A stretch of 64,000 nucleotides of DNA from Scortum barcoo (taxonomy: Eukaryota > Chordata > Actinopteri > Centrarchiformes > Terapontidae), in assembly GCA_023238725.1 (NCBI GenBank), contig CM041550.1:4845044-4909043 (forward strand), written 5' to 3'. Under the pieces are notes generated by a model. It was not told the DNA's origin, did no database searches, and was given only the letters and a program-made list of their open reading frames with translations. Of this stretch, positions 50,033-62,333 are shown in pieces. Both the position numbers and the translations under genes were made by a program. The first letter of the stretch is position 1; every line of letters starts with the position of its first letter.

Positions 50033-51520
50033 TGTCATGCCTTAGTTTAGTTTCATGTTTAGTATTGTTGTGAGCATGTTATGTTTAAGTTGAAGTCACT
50101 CATGTCTAGACTGGTTTTGTACTTCCTGTTTTATTTTGTACTCACCAATTCTCTCTTGTTTCAGATCCCCACTTCCTGCCTTTGTGTTTTCCCCCCATGT
50201 GATTGTCTACCCCGCCCCTGATTGGTCTCACCTGTTTTCCCTTACCTCATGTATACATATACATGTATACATACAAACAGTCCTTGTTTCCTTTTGTCCG
50301 CCTGATGGAGGGGTGCTGTTTCTACTGCAGTCAACTGGGCCACCAACCTGCCACCTGTACAGGAAAAGTGTTGGTTCAGCAGCCATGAGGAGGAAGCTGG
50401 TGAGGAAACTTTGATTGGATTTCCCTCCTTGATTACTCACCCAGGTAAATATATCCATAAATAACCTGACTGGAGTTCAGGTGGTATTAATTGACTCAGG
50501 GGCAGCCTCATGGACTGTAATCTAGCAAAGCAGATCAGAGTAAAAACTATTCCTCTGCCCCACCCTGTTCAGGCAAGTGCATTGGATGGACAATTGTTAT
50601 TCAAAGTGACTCAATGCACTGAACCCATTCAGATAACACTGAATGATGACCACACAGAAATTACGTAGTTTCACTTATTTGACCGTGCTATCGACCTGCT
50701 GCCTGATGCACCCATCCCCAAAGGGACGCCTCTACTCCATCTCTGTGCCGGAGAGAGTGGCCATGGACAAGTACATCACCACCTCTTTAAAGGCAGGAAT
50801 AATCCGTCCGTCCTCATCAGGGTTTTTCTTTGTGAGTAAGAAAGATGGTTCTCTCAGGCCATGGCTACAGCTCACTGAATTACTGTTAAGAACCATTAGC
50901 CACTTTATTTAATCTCCTCTTGTTTTTGAACTGCTTCAAACAGCCAATGTGTTCACCAAGTTAGATCTCTGAAATGCTTTTCACCTCATACCGATAAGTG
51001 ATCTTGTCTTGTCTTGTCAATCTTGTCATAACCTTTGGACTTTGCTATGCTCCAGCTGTCTTGCAGACTTTTGTAAATGATGTGTTTTGAGAGTTTATAA
51101 ATGTTTTTGTCTTTGTGTATGTCGAACATTTCTTTTTCTCACCATATGCTGAAAGTTTACATTTGTCAAATCCTCCAGAAGCTGCTACAAAATCAACTGT
51201 ATGTCAAAGCTGTAAAATGCAGCTTTCATGCAGCCTCTGTCTCGTTCCTGGTTGTCTCGTTATCAATGCCAACCAGGTACAGATGGACCCATCTAAGATC
51301 AGTGCAGTGGCCAATTGGCTTACTCCAGACAGCAGGAAAAAAGTATAACAATATCTGGGCTTTGCAAATTTTTACAGAAAATTCATTCAGTACTGTTGCC
51401 GCACCCCTGCATGTTCTCACTGCTCAACTTTTCAGTACAGTCATTACTCATGTTTCCACTGTAACATCCTCACAGGCTGCATACTTACAAGCACAGTTTG
51501 TGCTTCCTTTCTGAGTGAAT
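50033..51520 (+). mobile_element. Broken Ty3/Gypsy-type LTR retrotransposon
   Basis: It starts with an LTR-like TGTCATGCCTTAGTTTAG. A gag-type zinc knuckle follows (CFYCSQLGHQPATC, 50317-50358; C-x2-C-x4-H-x4-C). Reverse-transcriptase pieces then appear in several frames: SVPERVAMDKYITTSLKAGI and FFFVSKKDGSLRP near 50,730-50,860, and MDPSKISAVANWL with GFANFYRKFI-like text near 51,290-51,380. The expected YxDD active site reads Y-V-E-H near 51,119. Frameshifts, stops and large internal deletions make it non-functional. No complete 3' LTR was seen. Confidence 0.82.
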
Positions 51521-51626
51521 GGAAGATTGTGGGAATCAGTCACTTCCTTTTAAGTTTAGTTGCCATGGGTACCACACCTCACTTAACCACAGCAAATGCT
51601 TCCATACATGCATATATGTACATATA

Positions 51627-53021
51627 TACACTACCGGTCAAAAGTTTTAGAACACCCCAATTTTTCCAGTTATTTATTGCAATTCAAGTCATTCAGTTCA
51701 AGTCCAATGAATAGATTGAAATGGTACAAAGGTAAGTGGTGAACTGCCAGAGATTAAAAAAAAGGTAAGGTAAACTGAAAAATAATGTACATTTCAGAAT
51801 TATACAAAAAGGCCTTTTTCAGGGAACACAAAATGGGTTAACAATTTAAAGCTGTCCTGCAGCAATGGAGGGTGATCAAGCCTTGAAAGCTGGTGCTACT
51901 AATTCCTACAGGTGTTCCAACTTTGCTGGATTACTTACAACCCCCTCTGTCTGCATAAAAGCAGTGTTTGAACACACTGTGAATACCATACCCTCGTGAG
52001 CATCAGTTGAACAGTATTGTACTGCAGAAAGTAGTGTGTTGCTACAAAAATGGCAAGAAAAAGGTAATTAACAATGAAAGAGAGACAGACCATCATAACA
52101 CTTAAAATGTAGGTCTTTCCTACAGAGAAATTGCAAAGAAAGTCAAGGTGTCAGTGAGTACAGTTTCCTTGACTATCAAAAGGCAGTCAGAAAGTGGGGC
52201 AAACTCTGACAGGAAGAGGTCTGGCAGACCCAAAGCCACAACTGAACCAGAGGACAAGTTTCTGAAAGTTAACAGCTTGCGTGATAGGCGGCTCAGGTTC
52301 ACAGCTTGACAATAGTGGTCGTAGTAAGCAAGTCTCAGTTTCAACTGTGAAGAGAAGACATTCGAGCTGCAGGTTTGACAGGACGAGTTGCAGCAAGAAA
52401 GCCATTGCTAAGAAATCAGAATAAGACAAAGAGGCTTGCCTGGGCCATGAAACACTGCCATTGGACTACTAAAGACTGGAGGAAGGTATTATGGACTGAT
52501 GAATCAAAATTTGAAATCTTCGGTTCATCACGCAGGATCTTTGTACGGCGTCGAGTAGGTGGCGAAAGGATGGTTCCACAGTGTGTGGCATCAACTGTCA
52601 AACATGGAGGAGGAAGTGTGATGGTCTGGGGCTGTTTTGCTGGATCCAGGGTCGGTGACTTGTACAGAGTGAGAGGCACCCTGAACCAAAACAGCTACCA
52701 CAGTATTCTGCAGCGCCATGCAATACCCTCTGGTATGCGCCTAGTTGGTCAGGGGTTCATCCTACAGCAAGATAATGACCCAAAACGTAAGTCCAAGCTA
52801 TGCCAGAACTACCTCAGGAAAAAGAACAAGATGATAAGCTTGAAAACATGGAGTGGCCAGCACAGTCTCCAGACTTAAACCCCATCGAGCTGGTTTGGGC
52901 TGAACTGGATAGAAGAGTGAAAGCAAAGCAACCTACGTGCCTAAGTGCCACACATTTATGGGAACTTCTGCAACAGATATGGGAAGAACTTTCAGAAGAA
53001 TATTTGATTTCTATGATATAA
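51627..53021 (+). mobile_element. Tc1/mariner element, inactive, 3' end missing
   Basis: The 5' end carries the known fish Tc1-type terminal sequence TACACTACCGGTCAAAAGTT. A transposase relic spans about 52049-53021. It shows a helix-turn-helix part (YREIAKKVKVSVSTV) and a GRP-type linker (RKRSGRPKA). The DD34E catalytic region follows, with WTDESKF, LQQDNDPK and SPDLNPIELVWAELDRRV. An in-frame stop follows the first five codons, and frames change near 52,100, 52,310 and 52,810-52,850. No matching 3' inverted repeat was found. The copy ends near a TG/TA microsatellite. Confidence 0.9.
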
Positions 53022-53054
53022 AGAATGCCACGTGTGCCATGCCAAGTGTGTATG

Positions 53055-53215
53055 TGTATATATATATATATATATGTGTGTATATATGTGTGTATATATG
53101 TGTGTATATATGTGTGTATATATGTGTGTATATATGTGTGTATATATGTGTGTATATATGTGTGTATATATGTGTATATATAATATAAAATAAAATAAAA
53201 TAAAATAAAAACGTA
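53055..53215. repeat. Compound microsatellite (TATATATGTGTG)n then (AAAAT)n
   Basis: About nine copies of a 12-base unit are followed by about five AAAAT-like units. Both strands stay open by chance and would encode low-complexity peptides, which are not genes. Confidence 0.95.
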
Positions 53216-55084
53216 TATGGGACATGTGCCAAAAAAAGAACCAGTAGCCAATGTTTACATTTTACCTTCAGACTTTGCAATGAGTTAACAGAGGGATCAT
53301 TTATCTTATCATCTTTTAGTTGGTTGATAATACTCAGGTATATTTTGCATTTTCAGGAAAGTGAATATATTCACCTCTGCCGCTGTTCTCTTTAGACAAC
53401 GCTGAAGTTAGATTGTTAACCGACTGTTTATCCATTGATTATCCATTGTTGAAATGATCAATAATTATTTCATATCAAACTTTAACTTTGTCTGAGACCC
53501 ACTATTAGTTTTGTTTTATGAAAATGCAAAAGAGATACATGTCATGCAGTCGTTTTTCACATCTAGACCTCTTTGTACCAGGTCTAGATCAGAAATCACT
53601 GTACTGAGACTCCTAAAACCTGCCTAAAATACTTTTACATCAATAAGAGGTACAGAAAAATCTATTGCTATCTATCTAAAAATCTATTAAAATCTATTGC
53701 AAACAGCCAGTTAATTTCCCAATATCTTTCCTTAACTTCCAAATCAGAAGTTAACTTCAGCGTTGTTCTCTTTAGTAAAATGAGCTTAATGGTCTTTTTT
53801 CAGCTTTGGAAACTGAAACCAGTCTACCTTAGAGAGTTTCGTGAGCAGCACATGAAACTTTTCCTGCTCACGAGACAGTTACTGGTGCTCACCAGAAACA
53901 GTTCACCAGAAACAGTTTTTTTTTTTTTTTTTTCCACTTTATTTATTTATCTTTTTTGTACTTTTTTGTGTCTTGCACATGTCCCCTCAGAGGCTCCGTA
54001 GAATTCAAATGTGCATGAAATAATTTTAGCTGGAACGTTTATTTAATTAGTTAACAGAAGAGTCACTCTAAAGACGGTCACTCACAACATATGATGGTGA
54101 AAGCTGACACTGTGCTGGTTGTGGCTTTTTATGTAATCATAAGCAGAATTAAAAGCTTTGAAAATGTATTCTCAAGTGTCTTTCTGTCTTTTTCTGCACC
54201 TGTTGTTGTCAGTTCTACAGAAACATTTCTTCAATAAGGAGGTCAGAGCTGATCTACAGAGAAGCAGCTGGCAGAGATTTTAGCTTTTTAGCTTTTTTAT
54301 CAGGATAAATGCTCACTGACACTCAGACCTGAACCCTGAACCTCTGGATAAAAGATCATCTGTCTTTTCACCACAGTCTCATATTCACATGTGGCTAATA
54401 CCGCCCTCTTGTGGCCATGTGAACTGAAACTGCTGTCTGTCAGAGGGAAATGTGTTGTGATGCTACAAAGCTTCATGAGGGGGAGACATTGGGTAAAGAA
54501 GTATTCAGATCTATTACCTCAATAAAAGTACAAATACAACAATATAAAAATGCTCAGTTTCTGCAAAAATCCTGCATCAAAATTGGTACTTCAAGTAGAA
54601 CTATGTCAGTATAAACAGGAAATGTACTTAAAAAAAATCACTGTCACTGTATATATTTATATTTAGATTATTATTGGCCATGCATTACTATATAAAGCAG
54701 GATTTTACTGGAGTTGGTTGGGGTGGAGCATTTTGACCATGCATGAATCAACTGATTCTTTTTTTATTTTTATTGATTGTTGTGTTATTAGAAATAAACA
54801 GAAATTCATGCAAAAGAAATTAAATGGATTTATATGAAAATTATCATGTTACTGTCTTTTCCTAATGCAGAATAGATAGATGTTTTCGTCCTCTATCACT
54901 GTAATATGTGTGGACTGTAGGTTGCCAACTACTTTTAGCACCTCTGGCACTTGTGACTTCCTCAGAGATTAAAAGCTGAGAAACTGAAACCAGCAGACCC
55001 ATCATCCTTTACATATATGTGTATGTATCACTGTCCATGCTGCAGATCTGACTTTCTGTGTCACATTTTCCCACAGTATGAGCG
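53216..55084. other. Spacer and duplicated upstream region of lectin copy 2
   Basis: It contains a poly-T run near 53,917-53,935. From about 53,990 onward the segment is closely similar to 59,095-60,060 upstream of copy 3, including TTAGCTGGAACGTTTATTTA and AGAAGCAGCTGGCAGAGATT. This marks the duplicated unit. No coding exon is supported. Confidence 0.6.
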
Positions 55085-55149
55085 ATGGAGATCTCTCAAC
55101 GCTGAACGCAGCAAACCTGTCGAACTAAAACCTTCAACAACTCAGTCAG
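55085..55149 (+). pseudogene. Decayed first-exon relic of lectin copy 2
   Basis: Aligned with the intact first exon of copy 3, this exon has lost several bases. From the ATG it reads M-E-I-S-Q-R-stop (stop at 55103-55105). The end, CTCAGTCAG followed by GTAAG, is still splice-competent. Copy 2 would therefore have to use the downstream first exon at 55,490. Confidence 0.75.
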
Positions 55150-55489
55150 GTAAGACTGAGTGTTCAGTCTAATTCACAGTTGTGAATAGATGTATATAAT
55201 AAAGATCAAAGATAATGTTTTGATTTCTGTCAGGAATGCATCACAAATTTAAGAAATTAGGAGCCTGTAAAATAAAATTTGCATTTTATACTTCTTCTTG
55301 TGACTGAACAATAGCTTCCAAACTTTCCTGATTTAAGTGAGTTAATGGTCACATCTATTTTTTACCATCTTTGTGACATGACCTTCTTGATCAGAGAAAG
55401 ATCAGCTCGACTAAACTTTTATAATTTACATTGTTCAGTAACCTCACTGCAGAGCTGACACACAAGATATTTGTCACACTTACAAAGCG

Positions 55490-57838
55490 ATGGAGGAAAT
55501 CTATGAAAACGTTGGAAATGAGACATTTGTTTTCTCATCACAGAATCAAAGAGGTAAGAATGAGGAGTCGGACAGAGAGGCTGACAGACAGTTTGAGCTG
55601 TTGTTATTAATGTTGTATCATTGACACTGTTCACTGGTTTTCTCTGTGTTCAGGTCGCAGGAGCTCAGAGAGGAGATTTCATGGAGTTATTATTATTCTC
55701 CTTCTGGGGCTGCTGAGTGTTTTCCTGCTGGCTGGGCTCATCGGCCTCGCTGTCCACTGTGAGTCTGCTTCTTCAAAATGAAATTGTGAACTTTTAAGGA
55801 GCATTATTCTGCCCTGAAGTGTTTCTTAAGTTTTTATTTGCCACCTTATCTTTTCTGTTATGTCTCCTTTCTTGACTTGAATTTCTTCCTTTACTTGTTG
55901 TCCTTAAAACACATATATCAGTTTTGAAAAGCACCATGCCAAATTTCATAAAGTGCATCAGCTTGAAACTTTATCATTGAAAAATGAGGAAGTACTTTAT
56001 TGAAGTACAGAAACTTGAGACAGTATCAGGATGAATGAATGAGGTATTTCCTCCTAAATAAATGTGTCTCTTGATCTATTTCAGACCATTACTCAGTTCG
56101 TGGTTCAGCTGCAGAACTCTCCACCATCCGAGCCAACCTGACTGAGCGTCTCCAGGAGAGTAACACCAAGCTGGTTTCAGCGATTGAAGAAAGAGACCAG
56201 CTGAAGGCCAACCTGACTGAAATGACTGAAGAGCTGAAGAGGCTTCAGAGTTTGTCCAAACAGAGTGAGTGTTTGTCTGTGTGGGTCCTCCACAGCTGTC
56301 AGGACACACCGCCGCCTCATCAGATCGTGTTTCTATGACACTGTTATATCCCACTCAGTTTGTCCTTGTCCCAATAACTTTATTTTAGCCTCTCAGTTTA
56401 TTTAAACATATATCTGTTTGTGTAAGGCACCTTTTATACAGCAGCTGCTGTTCATTGGCATGAAGTGGATCTTCAGCTCTATTTTTGAAAGACTGTCATT
56501 TCCTTAAAAGATTGTGATCTACTTGGTGTTGATGCAATTTAGTTTGTGGTGCAGTTTCAGTATTTTCACTTCCTGGCCTTTCTTTTGATTCTGATGGGAG
56601 CTGGAAATATTACTGAGTTATTTGTAAGTTCTCTTTAATGTTTCATGTTTGATTTTACAGACAGAACTTGTCCTGCAGGATGGAGGATGCTCAGTTGTAC
56701 CTGTTATTTCTTCTCCACTACGTCTGCTTCTTGGGAACAAAGCAGACGAGACTGCAGAGACAAAGGAGCAGATCTGGTGGTCATAGAGAGTTATGAAGAA
56801 CAGGTAGTGTGATAATTTATCCTTTTTCTGTGGACTTTTTCTTTACCTGAGTCAGGGGTCTGAATATAAAGTGTGTTGTAGGTTGTTTTGACTGTAAAAC
56901 TCTGAGACAAATGTGTGACTGTAAAACTAAAATGAACTCACCTTCTCTTCTTACCTTCCTAAATGCTTTATGAAAAAAAGGTAAAACTGTACATGAGTAC
57001 AAATTTGAGGTAGTTTTACTTCAGTATTTTCATTTTATGTTGATTTATTCTTTTAGAAAAAACCAATTGTATCTTGCCCTCCAATCTTTTGTTAATCAGT
57101 TTTACTCTGTATGTTAACTAATAAGTTTATTTACATCTGGACATGAAGTTTTGAAATAATCATTATAGCTGGCCCGCAGCAATAAATACTATTATCAGAA
57201 TCAGAATCAAAATACTTTATTTATCACAGGGGGAAATTTGGTAAATGTAGATCACTATAATGATATTCAATATGTTTTGTTGAGATAATAAAACTCTTTT
57301 TACAAATAGTTCAAATGAAATCCTCTAAATTCCACACTTACTACGGTTAAAACTGAAATATAAATACAGGCTTTCTTTCCTTTGTCTTGAACAGGAATTG
57401 CTCACTAAAATCATCAAGAAAGATACTTGGATTGGTTTGAACGACAGAGAGAAAGAAGGCGTCTGGAAGTGGATCGATGAGACTCCACTGACTCAGGCGT
57501 AAGTCTGACAGTGAATGTTTTACACCTTATTTAAATATAGACACAAATAAAGTATTAATGTGCATCACTAGTTTTATTTTTTGTTTAGCTGTAGCTGTAT
57601 AAATTGAATATAAAATAATTGTTATCAGAATTATTACAAGCTGTTCTACACAGAAAACTCACTTTATTGTTAACCTCTTAGATACTGGTGGAACAGGAAG
57701 CCTGATAATGGTGGTGTAAGTCAACAGTGGGGTGAAGAGGACTGTGTAAAAATCATAGTTGGCATGAAGATGGAAGAAAACTGGAACGATCGGCAGTGTG
57801 AAGACTCTCTGCAGTGGATCTGTGAAAAACTGCCTTAG
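55490..57838 (+). CDS. C-type lectin receptor copy 2 (CD209/CLEC4-like), intact, 250 aa
   Basis: Exons: 55490-55553, 55654-55758, 56085-56264, 56661-56803, 57395-57498, 57682-57838. Phases are 1,1,1,0,2 and the total is 753 bases including TAG. The product is a type II membrane protein. It has a short cytoplasmic tail starting MEEIYENVGNET, a transmembrane helix at about 33-55, and a coiled-coil-like stalk at 57-116 with two NLT sites. The C-type lectin domain spans about 120-246. It shows CPAGWRMLSCTC, WIGLNDREKEGVWKW, KPDN (205-208), WGEEDC, WNDRQC and WICEK. Cysteines 120, 129, 131, 148, 220, 238 and 246 are present; 148-246 and 220-238 are the expected core pairs. The sugar motif K-P-D replaces the usual E-P-N or Q-P-D. 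The start at 55,490 is chosen because the upstream first exon is broken. It is probably an innate immune receptor. The exact orthologue is uncertain. Confidence 0.88.
57196..57245 (-). repeat. Retroelement 3' tail, minus strand, in lectin copy 2 intron
   Basis: TCAGAATCAGAATCAAAATA followed by CTTTATTTATCACAGGGGG is the reverse complement of a LINE or SINE tail. It lies between the first and second lectin exons and is not seen in copies 1 and 3. Confidence 0.5.
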
Positions 57839-59851
57839 CATTTAATGAGTTCTCATATGATGTAAATACTCTTTAACATGATATTGCATGTGTGATGAAA
57901 AGAGCATTTTGCTGTATCAACATGTAAAGGGTTGGAGGAAAGATTTTAGCATGTATCTGTACACCTGCACAGGTGAATTCACTGTACTGATGATTACATT
58001 ACCATGTGTAATGAAACAGAGCTTCCTTTAAATTACCACAACTATTAAAGCTAACATCATACTGCATATACAATATAATGGAGCTTGATACAGAAATGCA
58101 TTTAGAGAAGATAGTAAAATTCACCTTAGCTACTTTGTCCAACTGTTTCTGCTGTATTCTGTAGTTTTATTTAGACAACTTGTTGGATAAAGAAATTTAA
58201 ACTCACATTCACTGCTTTGGGAAATGAAGAGTCCCCAATTCTGTCACTGTATATACAGCATATGAGTTAAATGGTTAGATTATTTCTTTTATGTGTGGGA
58301 ACTCTGGTGGTGATAGAGAAAAAGGAAAACCTTGTGAAAGTTTCTATGTTAAGTCTCACATCACTTTATTTCGGCCCTTTCTCTACAGCTAAATTAAAAA
58401 TAGCTAGACTCTTTGACTCAGACTGTCCCATCAAAACTCCTCCAGCGATACAGCACCGCCCACTAACCCACACTATTCTGTATGCATAAAATATTTTCAC
58501 ACATGCATTTTTTTTCTTAATTCACACCTTCACATGCATGTATGCAAATCTTTTCTCACATGCACACAGATGGTGATGTGCAACTCCAGGCTGTGAACAT
58601 CATTTCACAGGTTTAAAAAATTGGTGACCTTCATTTGCTTCCATAGAAAACCTCCCAACAAGGAGGGCAGAAGTGATCTAAAGAGCAGCAGCTGGGAGGG
58701 ATTTAATGTATTTTTTCTTGAGGACAATCAAAAGATAACTGATGACAAACACATCTGATTTTTTTTGTTTTTGTTTTTTAAGGGCCAATAATTTCAGGCA
58801 TTTTAGATGAAACATCACCGACCAGACCGCTGCTGGAGAGGAGTGGACTAAAGACTGTCCCTCACCCCGCTGGATTTCTATACCTATATTTTTTGCACAT
58901 TTTTATTTTTGATCAATAAATAGCTTGTGGGTGGAACCAAATGAGTATTTGTTATGGTGGCTATTCTTGTCAAACATATTCTAACATTTACAACACTGCG
59001 GGCGGGTTATAGCTTTAAGTTTGACCATTAGACAGGCAGGCCACATCAAATGATGTGACGGGCCGGATTCGGTTTGGTTTGACAGCTATGCTTTAGAGGC
59101 TTCGTAAAGTAAAATTGATATGCATGAAATTATTTTAGCTGGAACGTTTATTTAATTAGTTGACAGATGAGTCACTCGAAGGACAGTCAGTCACAATATA
59201 TGATGGTAAAAGATGACGCTTTGTTGGTTTGTGGCTTTTTATGTAATCATGAGCAGAATTAAAAGCTTTGAAAATGTATTCTCAAGTGTCTTTCTGTCTC
59301 TTTTCTTGCACCTGTTATTGTCAGTTCTGCAGGAACATTTCTTCAATAAGGAGGTCAGAGCTGATCTACAGAGAAGCAGCTGGCAGAGATTTTAGCTTTT
59401 TTAGCTTTTTCATCAGGATAAATGCTCACTGACTCAGACCTGAACCCTGAACCTCTGGATAAAAGATCATCTGTCTTTTAACCACAGTCTCGTATTCACA
59501 TATGGCTAATACCACCCTCTTGTGGCCATGTGAACTGAAACTGTGTTGTGATGCTACAAAGCTTCATGAGGGGGAGACGTTGGATAAAGAAGTATTCAGA
59601 TCTGTTACTTCAATAAAAGTACTAATACTACAATATAGAAATGCTCAGTTTCAGTGAAGGTCCTGCTTTGAATTTGTTACTTCAAGTACAAATATGTAAG
59701 TATAAGCAAGAAAATGGACTGTATTGTTTTGTTATTGGAAATAAACTGAAATTAATCAATGAAAAAGAAATTAAAGGGTTCAATATAAAAAAACTGATGT
59801 TAATGTCTTTTCCTAATATAGATAGATAGATAGATAGATAGATAGATGAAT

Positions 59852-59945
<94 letters not shown>

Positions 59946-60071
59946 CTCTCAGAAGTTAAAAAACTGAGAAATTGAAACCAGCAGACCATCATCCTTTACA
60001 TATATGTGTATGTATCACAGTCCGTGATGCAGATCTGTCTTTCCATTTCACATTTTTCCACAGTATGAGCG
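57839..60071. other. Spacer between lectin copies 2 and 3
   Basis: Non-coding sequence. The first part shares the 3' flank of copy 1. From about 59,095 it repeats the upstream region of copy 2. A palindromic repeat fragment (CCACATCAAATGATGTGACGG, given here as 59,040-59,060) and a (GATA)n array lie within it. No gene is seen. Confidence 0.55.
59817..59945. repeat. (GATA)n microsatellite
   Basis: Two blocks total about 30 GATA units, interrupted once by GAATATA. The matching place upstream of copy 2 (near 54,868) has only about two units, so the array expanded after the duplication. Confidence 0.95.
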
Positions 60072-60647
60072 ATGGAGGAGATCTATGTCAATGTTGAACG
60101 CAGCAAACCTGTCGAACTAAGACCTTCAACAATTCAGTCAGGTAAGACTGTCAGTGTTCAATGTATTCACCTTTCTGTCAGAAATGTATAATAATTGTAG
60201 GAACCTGTAAACTAACACAACACTTCTTTTGTACTTGTTCTTGACCTTCAACAACTCAGTCAGGTAGGACAGTCATGTGTATTATAAAGATCAAAGATAC
60301 TCCAAGAAGCTTCCAAAGAAATAACATTAATGTTTTGATTTCTGTCAGGAATTTATCACAAATTTAGGAATTTAGAAACCTGCAAAGTAAAATTTGTATT
60401 GTTTTATATTTGGTCTTGTGACTGAACAATAGCTTCTGAAATTTACTGATTCAAGTGAGTTAACGGTCACATGAATTTTTTACCATCTTTGTGACATGAC
60501 CTTTTTGATCAGAGAAGTCAAGTCAACCTGACTAAACTTTTATAATTTACATGTTCAGTAACCTCACTGCAGAGGTGACCCACAAGATATTTGTCAGAGT
60601 TAGTTAAAAACGATGGAGGAAATGATAATAGATGATAATGTTTTACG

Positions 60648-60711
60648 ATGGAGGAAATCTACAAAAATGTTGGAAATGAGACATTTGTTTTCTCATCACA
60701 GAATCAAAGAG
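60648..60711 (+). CDS. Alternative first exon of lectin copy 3
   Basis: It encodes MEEIYKNVGNETFVFSSQNQ plus one base and ends at a GTAAG donor in phase 1, the same phase as the upstream first exon at 60072. It is nearly identical to the first exon of copy 2 (55490). It has no acceptor in a compatible phase, so it is best read as a second promoter's first exon. It belongs to a gene that is broken downstream. Confidence 0.6.
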
Positions 60712-62333
60712 GTAAGAATGAGGAGTCGGACAGAGAGGCTGACAGACAGTTTGAGCTGTTGTTATTAATGTTGTATCATTGACGCTGTTCACTGGTTTTC
60801 TCTGTGTTCAGGTCACAGGAGCTCAGAGAGGAGATTTCATGGAGTTATTATTCTCCTTCTGGGGCTGCTGAGTGTTTTCCTGCTGGCTGGGCTCATCGGC
60901 CTCGCTGTCCACTGTGAGTCTGCTTTTCAAAATGAAATTGTGAACTTTTAAGGAGCAATTCTGCCCTTAAGTGTTTCTTTACTTTTAATTTGCCACCTTA
61001 TCTTTTCTGTGATGTCTCCTTTCTTGACTTGAATTTCTTCCTTTACTTGTTGTCCTTAAAACACATATATCAGCTTTGAAAAGCACCACGCCAAATTTCA
61101 TGAACTGCTCATCGTCAGCTTAAAACTTTATCATTGAAAAATGAGGAAGTACTTTATTGAAGTACAGAAACTTCAGACAGTTTCAGTATGAATGAATAAA
61201 GTATTTCCTCCTAAATAAACGTGTCTCTTGATCTATTTCAGACCATTACTCAGTTTGTGGTTCAGCTGCAGAACTTGGAGAGAACCCAACCAACCTGACT
61301 GAGCATCTCCAGGAGAGTAACACCTGGTTTCATCGATTGAAGAAAGAGACCAGCTGAAGGCCAGACCTGACTGAAATGACTGAAGAGCTGAAGAGGCTTC
61401 AGAGTTTGTCCAAACAGAGTGAGTGTTTGTCTGTGTGGGTCCTCCACAGCTGTCAGGACACACCGCCGCCTCATCAGATCGTGTTTCTATGACACTGTTA
61501 TATCCCACTCAGTTTGCCTTGTCCCAATAACTTTATTTTAGCCTCTCAGTTTATTTAAACATATATCTGTTTGTGTAAGGCACCTTTTATACAGCAGCTG
61601 CTGTTCATTGGCATGAAGTGGATTTTCAGCTCTATTTTTGAAAGACTGTCATTTCCTTAAAAGATTGTGATCTACTTGATCATCTTTTTATTCCGATGTG
61701 AGCTAGAAGAGCTAGAGAATAATGTAAGTTATCTGTAAGTTATCAATAACCTGTGTTTTAATTTTGCAGACAGAACTTGTCCTGCAGGATGGAGGATGCT
61801 CAGTTGTACCTGTTATTTCTTTCTCTACTATGTCTGCTTCTTGGGAAGAAAGCAGACGAGACTGCAGAGACAAAGGAGCAGATCTGGTTGTCATAGAGAG
61901 TTATGAAGAACAGGTAGTGTGATAATTTATTCTTTTTCTGTGGACTTTTACTTTATCTGAGTCAGGGGTCTAAATATAAAGTGTGTTGTAGTTTGTTTTG
62001 ACTATTAAATCCTTTGTAGAATATATGTAGTCATAGTTAAACAAATGTTATAAATATAAATGTACATTACCAGGTTTAGCTGTTGTATGAGTGTCTAAAC
62101 AATTAATATCTAATAGTACTTGAAGAACAAGACAACGTTTCTCACTTTATTGATTCTCAGAACATGACACAAGACTAAAGCTGCTTTGTAACAGTGCATC
62201 ATGATGAGAAGCTGTTCTCTATTTATTCATAACTCGGTCCAGTCCCTCTGATCAAGGTTTCATTCAGCATGATCAAACATAATGGAAATCTACATTTACA
62301 TAATTTACATTAACTCACTCACAGGCAAAAGAA

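Noticed and set aside
52814..53251. 145-codon open frame on the minus strand
   Set aside because: Most of it is an I-Y-T-H-type repeat produced by the TG/TA microsatellite.
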